This document shows positions 44,123-57,009 of a stretch of DNA of 64,000 nucleotides, piece after piece. This DNA is from Diadema setosum. Its lineage: Eukaryota; Echinodermata; Echinoidea; Diadematoida; Diadematidae. The notes beneath the pieces were generated by a model that saw nothing but the letters and a program-made list of their open reading frames with translations, was not told where the DNA came from and ran no database searches. Position numbers and translations under genes: made by a program. Each line of letters opens with the position of its first letter. The stretch's first letter is position 1. The stretch covers positions 48,042,627-48,106,626 of the forward strand of contig NC_092686.1 in the NCBI RefSeq assembly GCF_964275005.1. The letters are read 5' to 3'.

Positions 44123-44958
44123 TGTTTTGATGCTAGTCCCAAAATTTATGCTATGAGACAGAGTGCTTGACATACGGTAGGAAAAGAATAAATGTACTGA
44201 TGCATGTGGACCAGTTCAAGCGCTTCTTCTAAGAATACAATGTGTCAGAGTAGCACTATCCTAGAATACCATGGTTTTCAGTTTCATACAATCAGGCTTT
44301 TTAATAGACATTGAGTTAACACTGTTACAGACCAGTGATCATGCTCCATTCTTTGAAGGGTGACAGAGTGGTCATATCTGACTTGGAAGGAATCACACAG
44401 ATTGAGCTGTAGTCCTGTTTATGTTGTGCTGTACGTGATACCACTCTGGTTATGGCTGGTTGGCCATGGCTGGCTGGCCTCAAGAAATGCCCAACTTTGG
44501 TCTGCATGGATGGTGGATGAACAAAGGTGTGATTACACCATCTTTAATACAGTGACCGGATCTAATAATTCAGGATACTTGACTAACACCTTAAAAGAGA
44601 TCTGGGGTTACCCTTTTGTCCTCAGAGTCCCCTTTTCCCTCTAATCATCATCGCTATTCTCACTGGTACAAGTCATTTGTCCACAAGGGACTGAATGGGT
44701 GGCAATTCCTTAAACTCTTGCCTTGTGGAGGTTTAAGGGAAAATATTTTTCTTAGCCTAATTGGAAAACTTAAATTAAAAAAAAATCTTTTATGTGTGTA
44801 TTTAATTAAAGAGATTTTCACAATGCTGTAGCGGTGATTTAAAAGATATTGCATGGGTTTCAGATGCCTATGAGGTGTTTTGTTCTCTATATTGGAATTG
44901 TATGTGTGTGTATAAAAACAATGATAATGATAATAAGTTTGTGTAAAGTCCCTGAAAG

Positions 44959-44985
44959 TTGTGTGTGTGTGTGTGTGTGTGTGTG
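44959..44985. repeat. (GT)n microsatellite
   Basis: An uninterrupted GT run of about 26 bp in non-coding DNA. Confidence 0.9.
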
Positions 44986-45732
44986 AATGTTTTGATATTG
45001 TGGAGGCATTTGCAGGTTCCACATACAATATATAGACCTGTATCCCTGATAAAGACCTCCAGAGTGCACTCATGTGCAATGTCAGCTCTTATGTTTCATG
45101 ACTTCCTTTTTTCGGGGGGGGGGGGGGGGGTAGTGTTGCCAACCCACATGATCCAGAATGCATACATTGTCTACATGATTAACCTTCTGTGTAAAATTTA
45201 GACAGTGTCTTTCCTGCCAGTAAACGAGGTTAGAAGCTTCAAATAACATTTCATTACAAAACCTTTGCCCATAAATTAATGAGAGAAAGAAAAAGGGTTG
45301 AAGACTTCAAGGGGAATGACAACAGAGGTTTGTATTCAGTGGAATCAGTGAGTATGAGTGAGGCTGCTTGTTCACAAATGTTTAGACCAGAAAAGTTTTT
45401 TTTTCACATGCAACTTTGCACACCTTCCCTCTTGAAGAATCCCATTGTCACAGGTCTGAGTAATTCCCAGTGAAAGGACAAGCCTTCCAACAATGTCCCA
45501 AATAATGAAAGCCTAGAGGTCTGAACAGAACTAATCCTCCTTTTTCTGTCTTGTTGGCACCACTGCCAGCTTTTCACACTGTGAGTGCATCACTGTGGTA
45601 CAGCTACAGAGGCACTTTTGGGTTCTAAATGTGGGCTGGTTGGCTCAGTGGCTGGTCATATGGGACCGTGAATGGTGGTGTCTGCTGGTACCATACCTAG
45701 GAACATCACTTTCTTCACACTGTCCCATCTTG

Positions 45733-46005
45733 TTACTTCTTCTGAAGAACTTGCCAAACCATCTCTGATTTCTTAAAAGTGTGGTGGAGGATCTGGAGTC
45801 GTGAGTCTTTTGGGATATACACTGGAATATTTGTATCTTTGCAGAAGTTGGCTTGTAACTCGTCGCATTGTGCGGCTCCATTACTGTATTTGTTTGTGAG
45901 ACATGTGCTGAGATTCAGGGTACCAGGTACTGAGTCTGATTGTTGGTTTGCTTCTGAATTGGCTGAAAATGTCTTGCTGGCACGAAGCTTCTGCTTTCTG
46001 AGCAA
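45733..46005 (-). pseudogene. Possible Cys-containing minus-strand coding remnant
   Basis: An open frame of about 90 codons reads SVPGTLNLSTCLTNKYSNGA then AQCDELQANFCKD, with spaced cysteines and a mixed composition. An AG acceptor-like CTCAG precedes it, but stops follow and no donor is convincing. It lies downstream, on the same strand, of the Cys-rich pieces at 46.9-47.6 kb and may be part of the same decayed gene. Confidence 0.22.
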
Positions 46006-46871
46006 TTTGTATTAAAAGTGCATGTTTCATTGTAAAAACTTGGTGACAGTAGATCTGTGTGCCATTATTCTTTGGAAAAAAAAAAGAAGTGTTATTGTGC
46101 ATCCAGTATCCCCAAAGCACAGAAGTGGTATTGTGTAAGAGGGGGCTACAGTGATACATGTGCAGTGGGTCTTTATGAGATTTGCTGTAATATAGAGTTC
46201 GGAAAGAATTGACTGACTACCTGATTTTTTGCCTCACCTGTTCAGCAGTAAACACAGCTTCTCTAGCCCGGAGCTGCGGAACAGCCATGTATGGCTTCTG
46301 GATTTGATTGGCTGGCCCTAGGCATGTGATCACTGCAGAGACATTCCATGTTGTGTTCCAGTGTTGATTAAACACATTGCTAATCTGTCAGTTCAGGGAA
46401 TTACAAAGTTTTTGTGTTGTCTTAGCGAGAACTAGATTTTGCCTTGCTTGTGTTCTTATGACAAATCTACTGCAGCCATCTACAATTTTGTATTCCCATC
46501 TGCACCATTGCTATTGATATCAGCTCTTTTTATATGATATGTTCTGCCGGACTGTGACCATAAATGGAAAAAGAACTTTATAATCTCCTTTTCAAAGTAG
46601 TTATGTATTATTTTTTTCATGCATTGTAAGTAACTGAAAGTGAAAAAAATGCTCTCCCAGGCCATTTATTCATACATTTAGCAATATCATCTTTAATAAA
46701 GTGTTTAATTTGCACAGTGAAGGTTATTACAGTGAAGAATATTTCCAGAAAGATTTCTGGCACAATTGCATCTACAGTGTAACTTCATTTGAACCATTGC
46801 ACTGCGATGTGTATATATTTTAGCTGCCACAGTCTAATATTTTTTTTTCCTGACCCCACAAAAGTCGCATA

Positions 46872-47107
46872 TCATGATAACACTATAACACACTGACCAA
46901 AAGAAACTTCCAAAGTTTCCCAGTCTGCATTCTCTTCAGAATTGTCCAGTAATTGCACACATGTGTAACTAACATTGTTTACCCCAAAACGCATTACCCC
47001 CTGCTGAAACAACTTTAATACTCCATCTGAAAGAGGTCCCTTGTACTGGACGCTACCATTGGTACCAAGTTTGTTTGGGAACACGTATGAATTATGTTCA
47101 TGTATGT
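46872..47107 (-). pseudogene. Possible minus-strand exon, Cys-containing
   Basis: Reads DIHEHNSYVFPNKLGTNGSV ... GVNNVSYTCVQLLDNSEEN and ends in a stop. The composition is protein-like (N-glycosylation-type NVS, single Cys). An acceptor-like CAG lies just upstream on that strand. No family recognised. Confidence 0.25.
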
Positions 47108-47233
47108 CAACCCAGTCCATATCTCTGTGCTAATGGTGCATTGCTTATTTGGGTTCGGTCGATCATGCTCGTACAACAACCCTTACAGAAAGTAAATCAA
47201 TATAACGTAGAAATTGATATCCCTCTATGTCAC

Positions 47234-47577
47234 CCCCTCCCAAACTCTCTCATACTGGGGGAGATGCGTCCATTTGTACAGACCTGCTGGTATGTGTATA
47301 ATTCATTCATGCCGAGAAGGTTGCAACTGTTTGTTGGGTTCACTGTTATACCAGGGCAGTGACCCCCAGAGTAGTCAAAAGTGGTACATGTTTTTTCGAG
47401 TTGCGTTCCGATGATTGATCCCTTGAAATTGGCTTCACAGCGTGCTCCCCTTCATACCACCTTACCCAATTTGTAGTACCGCATTTCTCATCTACATTGT
47501 ACCATAAGTGAAATTTTGGTCTGTGACTGTGTTTGCCTTCGGTAATAGACACGAAGGGAAGTGTTGGGGCGGGTATC
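47234..47577 (-). pseudogene. Frameshifted Cys-rich coding segment
   Basis: The minus strand reads ITEGKHSHRPKFHLWYNVDE then KCGTTNWVRWYEGEHAVKP in one frame. After an A6 homopolymer (47391-47396 on the plus strand) the coding character continues one frame over: TCTTFDYSGGHCPG, NPTNSCNLLGMNELYTYQQV, CTNGR. One extra base would restore continuity, so this is either a pseudogene or a sequencing error. Spaced Cys and aromatic residues suggest an extracellular protein. Family unknown. Confidence 0.35.
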
Positions 47578-47599
47578 CTGTGATTGAGCTTTATGTTAT

Positions 47600-50500
47600 G
47601 AGATTAAATACAAATAGCTGCAAGGATTACAAACCAGTTTCAAAAGGAGACTCAATGTTATTGCTACATGGCTTGACTGGCTAATGAGTTATTTCACTTG
47701 AGCTAGCAGTATTCAGCCTTCCAGTGCCAGCCAGGCAAATTTATTCTTTTTCCTCTCTTTATCTTTTTGTTTGTTTTTCCTTTTTATTTTGGTGGGGGTC
47801 GTTGTGGGAACACATTTGAATATCCATTATCATTGTATATAATTCTTGATCAATAGTAATGCTACTTGACTTGTAAGTGATGGTAGAAAAGAAGAACAGT
47901 GAATAGAAGATTTTGACCAATACTCACCACCATTTGTTACTGTACCTTTTGTCTGTACCATGTATACTAGGTTATATAGGATTATTGGGCATCCTGTCAG
48001 ATACAGTACATTGTGTTTAGAAAATGACATTGTGATTCATTGCCAGTATTAAAGGCACACAATAAATAGGATAATTATCAGGTACTGGTATTGGTGAAGG
48101 TAAATATACAGACACATACTGGTGGAGTCTTTGGGAGTATAAAGATTATATGTCACATTCCAAATTTAAACATCTTGGTTCCAATCCTCCTTATAGGGAA
48201 GCGTTACATGAAACTTAATTTTGACACTACATGTATTTACATTACTGTGTAGTGTTGAATGATAATTATTATACAACATAGTTACTAGCTCTGATTATCC
48301 TGTACTGTAATTGGATTAAGTAAATTTAATTTTTACTTCCTATCTGTGACAAAAGAAAGGACTATTCATGAATAGGTGTCAAACATGTGTGACATGTGTT
48401 ACCCACACACATTGTACATGGTGTTAGTGCCATGGTAAACATGTCTGTGTGGAAGAAGGGATAAGAATAAAAAAGTGACAAGAATGCATCCTAATCTTTA
48501 CTGTCAACATATCCAGAGACCCAGACAAACTGTGCTATCTCCAAAGGTGTTGTGATCCCCTGGTGATATCCATAAAAAGCAATCAGTAGCATTTTATCTG
48601 AACAAGTCTGCCTTGATAACATTGTGGAGTGACTAGCTCATGTCAATTTCAAGCTTCAGTCTTCGTCATGCACAATTTCTATTGAGGTAGTAAAAAAGAT
48701 TAGTGTATTTAGCAGAATAGAAACTATGCGTAGGCTTTGTACTGATTGACATCAGTATGTACTCTCCATAGTTCATTATCTTCTGCACCACATCACTTCT
48801 GAATTTGATTCTAATAATGACAATATGACTTTCTGAGTTGCAGTTATCATAGAGGAAGAAAGACTGAGTTTGTGGTAAGATGGGCATGTAGTTGTGTTGG
48901 TAGTAGACAATGTGGGAATAAGAAATACAGGAAGAATATGACATCATATTATATAAGATCCTTTTCTTAATCAGTCTAAATGTAGCAAGTTGCTATGTGA
49001 ATTCACATCTCTTCTTAATGCACCTTGTAATTTATCTTCTTCTGCCTTTGTACCCCTATGCTGTTGTCTGCAAAAGGGTTTGTGTCAGTAATGGTGTCAA
49101 TAAACACCTTCATTCTTATCTCTCTGCGCCCAACGTCCGACAGCCTCTCTCTTCAGTCGCCAGACCATCCCTATCGCAGGTCCATGAAGTGATGAACTTC
49201 CCGCCTCATCAATCAGCATGGCTGCAGAAAGATACAGTGTTCTTTCCCTGGCTTTTACTCTGCTCTTTCCTACAAGAACATAGCTGTAGACCGATTACGC
49301 AAAGGAAACAAGGATACCCCAAAGCAGACTGCAGTAACGTAAGCTGCCAAATTAGCAATTACACTCCAAAAAGAGTTGTGCATCTTTTTTCCTCGCATCT
49401 TGTCTTGAAACGGGAGACAGACATGATCTGGAAATGTTTCATTGATAATCTGTGGCGTCTGTCAGTGAAGAAAATTTGTATTAGTGAAGGAAATGAAGGA
49501 TGGAAGAGGCCTGTAATTACCTCCAGATTTGGCTGAGAAGCAAATTGCGGCAATAGTCTGGTAATTGCTCAGTGGGTCACAGCCCCTTATGGGTAAAGTT
49601 TTCACCAGGTGGTATACAACGCACTTTCTGTTCTCTCTCTCTCTTTCTCTCTATGTTTTTCTGTGTTTTTCGTTCAGTGGTTTTGCATCACCGCCTGTAA
49701 TCAGGGACTCGTGTGGATGGATTTGTTGATTAACATTTTTGTGTACTGTTTGAACAAAGGATGCGATTCCATTTAGAGCAGGGCTGTTTAGACTCATGGT
49801 CTGTGACTTCTTATGTGGGAGTTGGCCTGTTTGTGTGAGTTGAGGATCTCTATTGACATGTGTGCTGTTTGTTTTCTACCATTAGGAGAGTGAAACAGAA
49901 GCCAGAGATTGTGGTGATTTCAAGTGCATTTGTAAACTTCAGGTCTGTAAACACTCAGAATGACTTTTGTCGGGAGTGAATGCCTGCTGTAGAATAGACG
50001 TTTGGATAGTTTTGTGCCGAGATGCTCTTGGATTTTTTATTGAAATGGAATCTCTTGGGTTGTGCTGCATTTTATATTGGGATGGACTCTACTCAACAAG
50101 AGCTTTATGGAGCTCCATAGGATGATATTATTTGCATCGTAATAACATCTTCATATTGGTCAGGTTTCCCCATTTGTGGACCTCAGGTATCCATTTGACT
50201 CTTTGACACCGGTAGTATGCCCTGCACCCTGAGGCGCCATGCGTGTAGGCAAGTCTGTCTTCTATCATAAATTCAGTGAGCTCTTGAGCAGCTATATAGG
50301 CCTTTGCTCACCCCCAAAACTATGATAAGGAATGTGTAGTTTATCCCCTAGTAGCCCAGGGGAGCATCGTGCATTTGTGTGTGCCTAGATATGTGTGTGT
50401 GTTTGTGTGTGTGTTTTATGGGATATGAAATATCGCTGCATGGACTTGACAACAAGGGAAAGATTTAAAACGTAGTGTTCAAGCTGTGTTGTTATAACCA

Positions 50501-53230
50501 TCTCAAGGGCGCTGGGGTTTGTGTTGTTTGGCGCAATAAACTTACATTGACCTTGTTACTCCAGGAGCTCCTACGTAAAGAACACTGTTCTCCGTTGGTG
50601 GTGGGGTGAGTTTTGAAGCGCTTGTCAATGGGATTGTCTGCCTTGATTTCCCTCCATCATCATTCCCATCACTACTATACCGTGTGATGATGTGAAGCGG
50701 GAGGATCATCTCTTACTGGTCGATTCAGTGGTTCTTCTGTGACGCATGCCCCTGTGAAGGAATTCTGAGAATATTTTTAACCTGTTGAGAACAAGCTAAT
50801 TTTGCTACCAGCCTGAGTATATTCGGGACTAGTTTTCAGTGGGTTAATTTGGATGGTTCATCTTTATGTTGTTGAAGGCCTGATTTTACTCGAGAAGATA
50901 CAGAATCTGGGGCAGATAGATACGCTTGACTGTGGCAGAGATGTGTTATTTCCTTCTTGATTGAGATTAGTGGTTCTAATTGTGTAATATATTGTGAATT
51001 GATTTGTTTGATGGAGGATCCACCTTTTCTTTTTACATTGTGGAAAGAAAAAAGAAGTGCAGATATCATTGGTTTTGGATTCATGAAGTGTGTATCATAT
51101 GTTTTATGTACCCTCAGGTCGTGGCCTCTGTGTATTTTGTAATTTACTATGATTCATAGTGTCTGGTGTGCAGAGATCTCCCACCGATGGAAGTTTTGTC
51201 TTGACAGTTGAACGTGATTTTTGGGTCATACAACTATACACGCGTAAGTACAGGATATGCTTTATATTGTGAAATTTGTTAATGGAAAACAGCAGGCAAA
51301 GGGCTTTGTATCAAGCAGCTGCCGATGTGGACGTTATGGTGCAGATGATTGTTTTTGTCCTGAAATTAGATTCCAGTGAGTTCCATCAATTATTTCCCAT
51401 TGAAAGGGGCAGATGTCATTAGGGCAGGGCAAGGGCTCCTTCTGTGGCATACAAAATACTATGTGATTGCGTGAGTTGTGTGATTAAATTAGTGGTTTAA
51501 GAGAGGATTCTAGCCATCTGGGTCTTCCCATTCATTACAGTGAAAGTAATGACTCGCTTGTCACAAAGTTGTCAGGTCACATCTGGGAGCAAGAATTAGA
51601 GATGGTAACAGGCGTTGTAGTTTTTCATAATTTTATCATTGACTACTCCGGATGAGATATTGTCCCAGTGAAGAAGTCAGATTTAACTGTGACTGTTTGC
51701 CTTCATTCTGAGCTGCACCTGTTTATGGTAGACTGAGGGTTACTGGAAGCCTCTTCTATCAGTGATTTGGTGAGATGTGGGGACAGTCACATCTTTCCCT
51801 CCCTCCGGAGGAGACAGAAATCTTGAAGAAATTGAGTTTAAATACATCCCAAGACAACAGATTGACTTCCTGAATGATTTAGAGTTGTGGAATGACTCCA
51901 AGACGTGTCCTGGACCCGTATTGGTCATCACCATTGTGTGTAGTTATTTCTGTCTGGAGAAGGAGCGAGCCGAGGACACCTGGACTCAAAATAAATGCTG
52001 ATACTGTGTTCTATTCCAGTCACATATTGTCCTGAAGTAATTAAACAGACAAGGAAAACGTGATTTTGCTGCTTGAAGCTGTTAAAACAATTTGAAGTTC
52101 AAGTCTTGGAAGTGATCACGGGCAGACATTGTAATATGATCATGAGCAAAGTGACTTTCTCGAGGTGCTATTCATTTTCATATAAGTCGCTGTGTTCAGT
52201 TTTGTGGCTGTAGGGTTTGGAACATTTTGCGTTGTCATGCTCTGTAGAAATCACAAAGGAAGCGAGGCATTTTCCAGCATAATCCATTACAGTGAGAAGT
52301 CTGAAGACAAGTGAATGGAAATTGCTTTCTTGGTCGCTATGGTTACCTGCTCCCTCAGGTTAACAGGGAAAATTGCTTTCCTGAGTCAATGTGGAAAACT
52401 GCTGAGCCGTACTAACCTACTAATGATCCTGTTATTTTAATGAGTTCCTGAGAGTAGAATGCTTGTCACAAAGTTAGGTGAGGGTGTGGCTACCAAGGTA
52501 GTTAAACCAACTGATTTTCACCGATGATGGCCAATATCATCACCACAAATGTGCTTTGGTGATAGAAAGTCTGACTGGATTGCATTTGAGGGATTATATA
52601 CAGAGGGTTTGAGGTTCTGCTTCGTGCCCTTGGAAACTTTGCTTCTTGGAGAGAGGGAACACTCTGGGCCCCTCAAGAGGAGCAGATCTTTTCAGCACTT
52701 TTCTTCGAAGAGCAGTGTCAAGGAAGTTTCCAATTTGCCAGAATATTATGGCAAGATTTCAGGATATTTTGAGGATGTCATTGCTCTATGAATGTATGTA
52801 GGAAGTAGAGAGAATGGAGTGAAATGTGAATCAGAGGTGAGCTGGATGTGAAGCTCATTGTCTTCTACTGCTGCCAAGTGACTCTTGGATCCCCAGTGCA
52901 GAAGGAAATAGATGGGTAATATTTTGCTTTTGGTTTACAATTGATCTGCAGCTGTCGAGGAAACTATCATCAAATTCACAGGAAAACTTTCTTTGTCTTT
53001 GATTGAGTGAACAGAACGTGTTGTAGACAACCAGAGGAAAAGATGTGGAAGAATAAAACTCATCCTGTCACCCAACGCACAGCCAGGACTTGAACTCTTC
53101 GTGCACCCTGAGGCAGCACAATTTGAAACATTTTCATATATCCATTACTCGGAGCAGTCAAGGATTTGTTTGAAAATTGGCGCGTGTTCCTTACCCACGT
53201 CTGAGTGATAGACAGACAGACAGACAAACA
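47600..53230. other. Long repeat-poor stretch without convincing genes
   Basis: Compared with its surroundings this part is low in transposons and slightly richer in GC from 49 to 53 kb. Open frames occur at 48997-49536, 51777-52001 and 52549-52791. They lack recognised domains, and the first and second begin with GTG. I see no splice chain linking them. It reads as a large intron. Confidence 0.3.
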
Positions 53231-53263
53231 TTGTAGGCCTACTTCTTGCATCACGTTATCACA

Positions 53264-53345
53264 ATGCCATTTCAAAAGAAACGGGGATGGAACTGGCGAA
53301 CCAACAAGTTGTCTTCTTGGATGCTGGACATTCTTCATCGAGATG
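53264..53345 (+). CDS. Candidate first coding exon (MPFQKKRGWNWRTNK...), phase 1
   Basis: ATG is the first in frame after a TAG about 30 bp upstream. 27 codons plus one base end LDILHRD at the donor GATG/GTAAAT. The product is basic and Trp-rich, with no homology recognised. It exits in phase 1 with G/GT like the exons at 30427 and 56824. A MITE starts about 190 bp downstream. Confidence 0.38.
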
Positions 53346-53536
53346 GTAAATATGTCACTGCCATCCCTACCTTACTGTCTTCCCATAAATATTGCTTAAG
53401 AGAAGCCATTTTTTGTTGTTGTTTGCTGTATAAATCATCAAATTTTGTATTGATGTGGTACGTAGTAATGGTTCATTATGAACTGACAGGCTTCTAGTAA
53501 TGTCTACCATTTTGTTTTTCTGATTTCTCTCAATTA

Positions 53537-53726
53537 CTCGCGTGCATTTTAATTTCGTGAATTTTGCGAGCAGCAACATTCGTGAAATTAAAATACACAC
53601 AAAAGTTCTTGCCTACACAATATGCATTGGATGCCAGTGGCAAGTCGCGAAAATTTCATGCTGCGAGAAAGGCCATCGGCTCCAATTCGCGAAATTTTCA
53701 TGCCACAAATATATCTTCTTTTACAG
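53537..53726. mobile_element. CTGTAAAAC MITE, copy 3 (one end lost)
   Basis: Reverse-oriented copy: GGCCATCGGCTCCAATTCGC and AATTTTCATGCCACAAATAT, then TTTTACAG. The opposite terminal repeat is missing. Tracts TTAATTTCGTGAATTTTGCG and TTCGTGAAATTAAAAT pair internally. Confidence 0.68.
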
Positions 53727-53759
53727 TACCTAGTATGCCAATATGAATGTAATGTGGAA

Positions 53760-55570
53760 TTGCACCTTAATCCTGTAATGACTGTCGTCTCAAAACCCCA
53801 TTCACACAGCCACCAGTTGTCACAATTATTTGTGATGCAAAAGAAAAAAAAAACTATGTACAATTGTGTGTGTGTGGACATAGTATTTGCGACTATTAGT
53901 GAGATTATTTGTAATCCGCACATTGCGTGAAGTGTGATGTTTCCAAAATAGCTGCATTTTTTTTTCTTCAGAATAGTCGTGATTATTTGCTGTGAGTATG
54001 TACTGTGTGCAAAATTGTAACATTTTTTTTTTTATATCCCATAATGCAATTTTTGATACTTCTGGATACTTGGGTCAAAGTCAGGTCAAACTCTGATACT
54101 TAAGCATACACAGTTTGGCCTTACTAAAACTGGTGTGATTTGAGTCACGATTTTTCAATAGGGTTAGATGGACACCATGTTCGACCCATGTGTAGTAGAA
54201 CAGACAGTGTATATTGAAAGTAAATCTTTAACACACATTTTTTTTTTTTTTACGTGACACAATTGTTGAAGGACATTTTCCTCATATGCGTGTATCATAA
54301 ATGTCAATGCATCAGTGTTTTTTAATACCAGTACTATTCAGTTCAATTCAATTTAATTGTTTATTTATTTCCTTCAAGAAAGAATACAAAGTGTACATGA
54401 TACCAAAGTGGTATATGTGTGAATTTGACTTTCGGCCAGTTGGGAAGGATAGATCATTGAACACAGTTCGATCAGTAATGCCATATATTTGAAGGTGTGA
54501 TTTTTTATTTTTTTTTCAGAGCATAATTTTACAGATGATCTGATATCTAGAGGGTGTTATTACGTATGTTTTTGTTTTTTTTTTGTGGGGGGGGGGGGGG
54601 GAATAGTTATACATGTATCTTCAATCTTTTCTACTGTACACTGTACCAGATTTACGTAAATCTGGGACCATACTAATTATCACGTGTTGTCAAAGAGTTT
54701 TTGTGACCAGATATGCACAATACTATCACTGGCCCAATCTTGTATACAGATGTACAACAAACTGCATTTACCGGTGGTACTGATAATGAAAGAACAGGAA
54801 GTTCATTCAACTTCACTTCGTTACCCACGGTGTACTATTTGAAATTGTGTTTACCAGGTACATGTGCCTGGGTGTTACAATAGAACTTGCATCGTACGTG
54901 TAGTAGGCATATGATTTGTGCTAGAGGCTTAAAGTTGAGGAGACGGATGTGAAAAAAAAAGACCTGTGATATGCAGTGTGTTGAGAAAGTTTCTACTGGC
55001 TTGTAGTAGAAAGTGATGTAATTCCAATGATGTATGCATGCATGTACTCTATGTTATTATGTAGAATTACTTCTCTAGACGTTTTTGAAAAAAGATAAAA
55101 TGTAAGGATCTGTACATACACAGTATATGGCTTTGCAACTTTTATTGTTTGTTTTGACTGATATCTGTGCATAATACACCATATTATCCTTAAATCTAAT
55201 TATTTTAAATTTGTTATTAGTTATTACTTTTCTTGGTATTCATCATAATCTTGACATTTAGTATAATCAATGAGAGCTCTTATTTTATGAATTTCTTCTT
55301 TCTCATGTCTTTGTGTGACAGTACATCATGTACAACATTCTGCATTCAAAATTTTCCTGTTTAGAATTTCACTCATATTGGCTTGAATGTATTTCAGTTA
55401 CTTGAAATACTGATTTTTTTTTCCTTCATGATTATTTTTATTATTCTTTCAAGACACATATCTGTGTATTTGTCTTTACTGTACCTGACATTGTAACCTT
55501 TGGATGATAGGGTCAAATTGAAGTGCAACTCTGTTCAAGTTAACGTTTACATAACATATGGTAACAGATT
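53760..55570. other. Unassigned sequence
   Basis: Contains poly-T runs and G15 (54587-54601). No exon or complete repeat recognised. Confidence 0.3.
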
Positions 55571-55577
55571 TGGAATA

Positions 55578-55807
55578 CTGTAAAACCAGAAATTTTATGG
55601 GTGCATGAAAGTCTCCCAAAATTTTGGGAGGATCCAGGATTCATAAAAGTCGAATGCAGATGAAAATTTTTGTTGAAGCAATGCATTAAATGCCAGTACA
55701 ATGCTGTACACCATCTATCGGCAAATGATAAACGCTTCATGGCACGAAAAGGCCATGGGCTCCAATTTGCGAAAGTTTAATGCCCTGAATATTTTTAGTT
55801 GTATAGT
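55578..55807. mobile_element. CTGTAAAAC MITE, copy 4 (degenerate)
   Basis: Begins CTGTAAAACCAGAAATTTTA. Further in, AAAAGGCCATGGGCTCCAAT and TTTGCGAAAGTTTAATGCCC match the family core in the copy-3 orientation. The right end is eroded. Confidence 0.5.
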
Positions 55808-56823
55808 AAATCATCACTGGCCAGTTTGTTTTACCTTACTCTGTGAGTTCAAGTCAACTTGAATTTGGGGTGGACTTTCCCTTTAAGCATATAACAAGCT
55901 CACATATGAAATGGGGACAGAAAATAAAAACAACAGGGAAGAGGTGTCTTTTGAAAATCACAACAGGATTATTTGTCCAGGCAGTGTTGATGAGAGTAAC
56001 ATCGTTACTAATCAAAAAGTAACCAAGGTCTGGGGAGACTTACTTGCGTTTTATGTTAGTCCTCACTGGTGAAGTACTCTGCAGAGTCAGTCTTTTCCTA
56101 CACATATCTTTTGACCTGTAATTTGTGTAATGCACATAACATGTGGTGAAAGTATTAGATTTAGAGATTTTATCCTTGGAAAAGAGGCAAAATGCCTTTA
56201 AAGTTGACAATTTCACACTGGATGGAGCTAAGCCTCTCATGGTGATCTGCATGGCAATATGATACAATGTGATTTCATTCAGTGGTTTCTGGTTGATATA
56301 TAATTTTGATGTGGCTTCCATATGATGAAATGAACTCATCAATAAAGCAGTCATTAAGAAATGATTAGATTTGAGAGGGAGATGCTCCGAGCCTAGATTG
56401 AGCAAACATTGAGTCAGTACGTGAGATCAGCTTGATAGAGCCAAACCCACGTTCCTTTAAGTCCTGTCCTGTAATCAAATCACCACATCTTGGTGTAGCA
56501 ATAGACCCTCCTTTCACCATGTCCATTCCAACCTTCCCTGATCATTGCTTGATATTTGCCTTTATCATCTCACGCTCCTTGTACGATCTATTCGTGCACT
56601 AGAAAGAAGAAGGGGGAGAGAAAAAGAGGGGGAAAAATAAATCACAGCTTAGGCGAGGGATTATATCGCAGAAACAACTGGCATCAGAGACAGTTAAGAA
56701 TCTCTGCGTGACATGTGAGATGTCTTAGCGCAAACGGGCGAGGACGGTCGCTTCCTGAATGTGGGAGGTTTTTATACATGGAATAAGGGAATGCCAATTA
56801 GGGGGGAGATGTGCGCATATGAT

Positions 56824-56929
56824 ATGCCGAAGGAGGGGACACTGATGGATGCGTACATGCGACGTAGGCACCAGCGATTCAGGGCCAGATTGCGCCTTCC
56901 CAAGGAAAACCGACTTCCCACCATCAGAG
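56824..56929 (+). CDS. Candidate first coding exon (MPKEGTLMDAYMRRRHQRF...), phase 1
   Basis: The frame is open from a TGA near 56715. In-frame ATGs lie at 56791, 56809, 56824 and 56845. From 56824 it gives 35 codons plus one base, very Arg-rich, ending NRLPTIR at a good donor AGAG/GTAGGT in phase 1. Product not recognised. Upstream sequence is purine-rich and repeat-free. It may be an alternative start of the same gene as 30427 and 53264, whose shared exons would lie past 64 kb. Confidence 0.4.
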
Positions 56930-57009
56930 GTAGGTGCTTATTTCGGTTTCGGGAAGATCGTAGGTCCAGGTACTATCCGCAAGGTCACTGCCTTATCATA
57001 TCCACAGAC

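Noticed and set aside
44460..44524. Further alternative first exon (MAGWPWLAGLKKCP...)
   Set aside because: It could leave in phase 1 at ATG/GTGGAT, but that donor is poor and the frame stops immediately after; too weak to call.
44660..45079. 139-codon minus-strand open frame
   Set aside because: Passes through the (GT)n microsatellite as His-Thr repeats; not coding.
48997..49536. 179-codon open frame
   Set aside because: Begins with GTG, has a hydrophobic start but no recognised domain, no splice chain and no conserved motif; chance cannot be excluded.
51777..52001. 74-codon open frame
   Set aside because: Acidic, plausible-looking sequence starting at GTG; no acceptor or donor and no homology recognised.
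52549..52791. 80-codon ATG open frame
   Set aside because: Open frame with Ser-rich middle; no splice sites, domain or neighbouring exon support.
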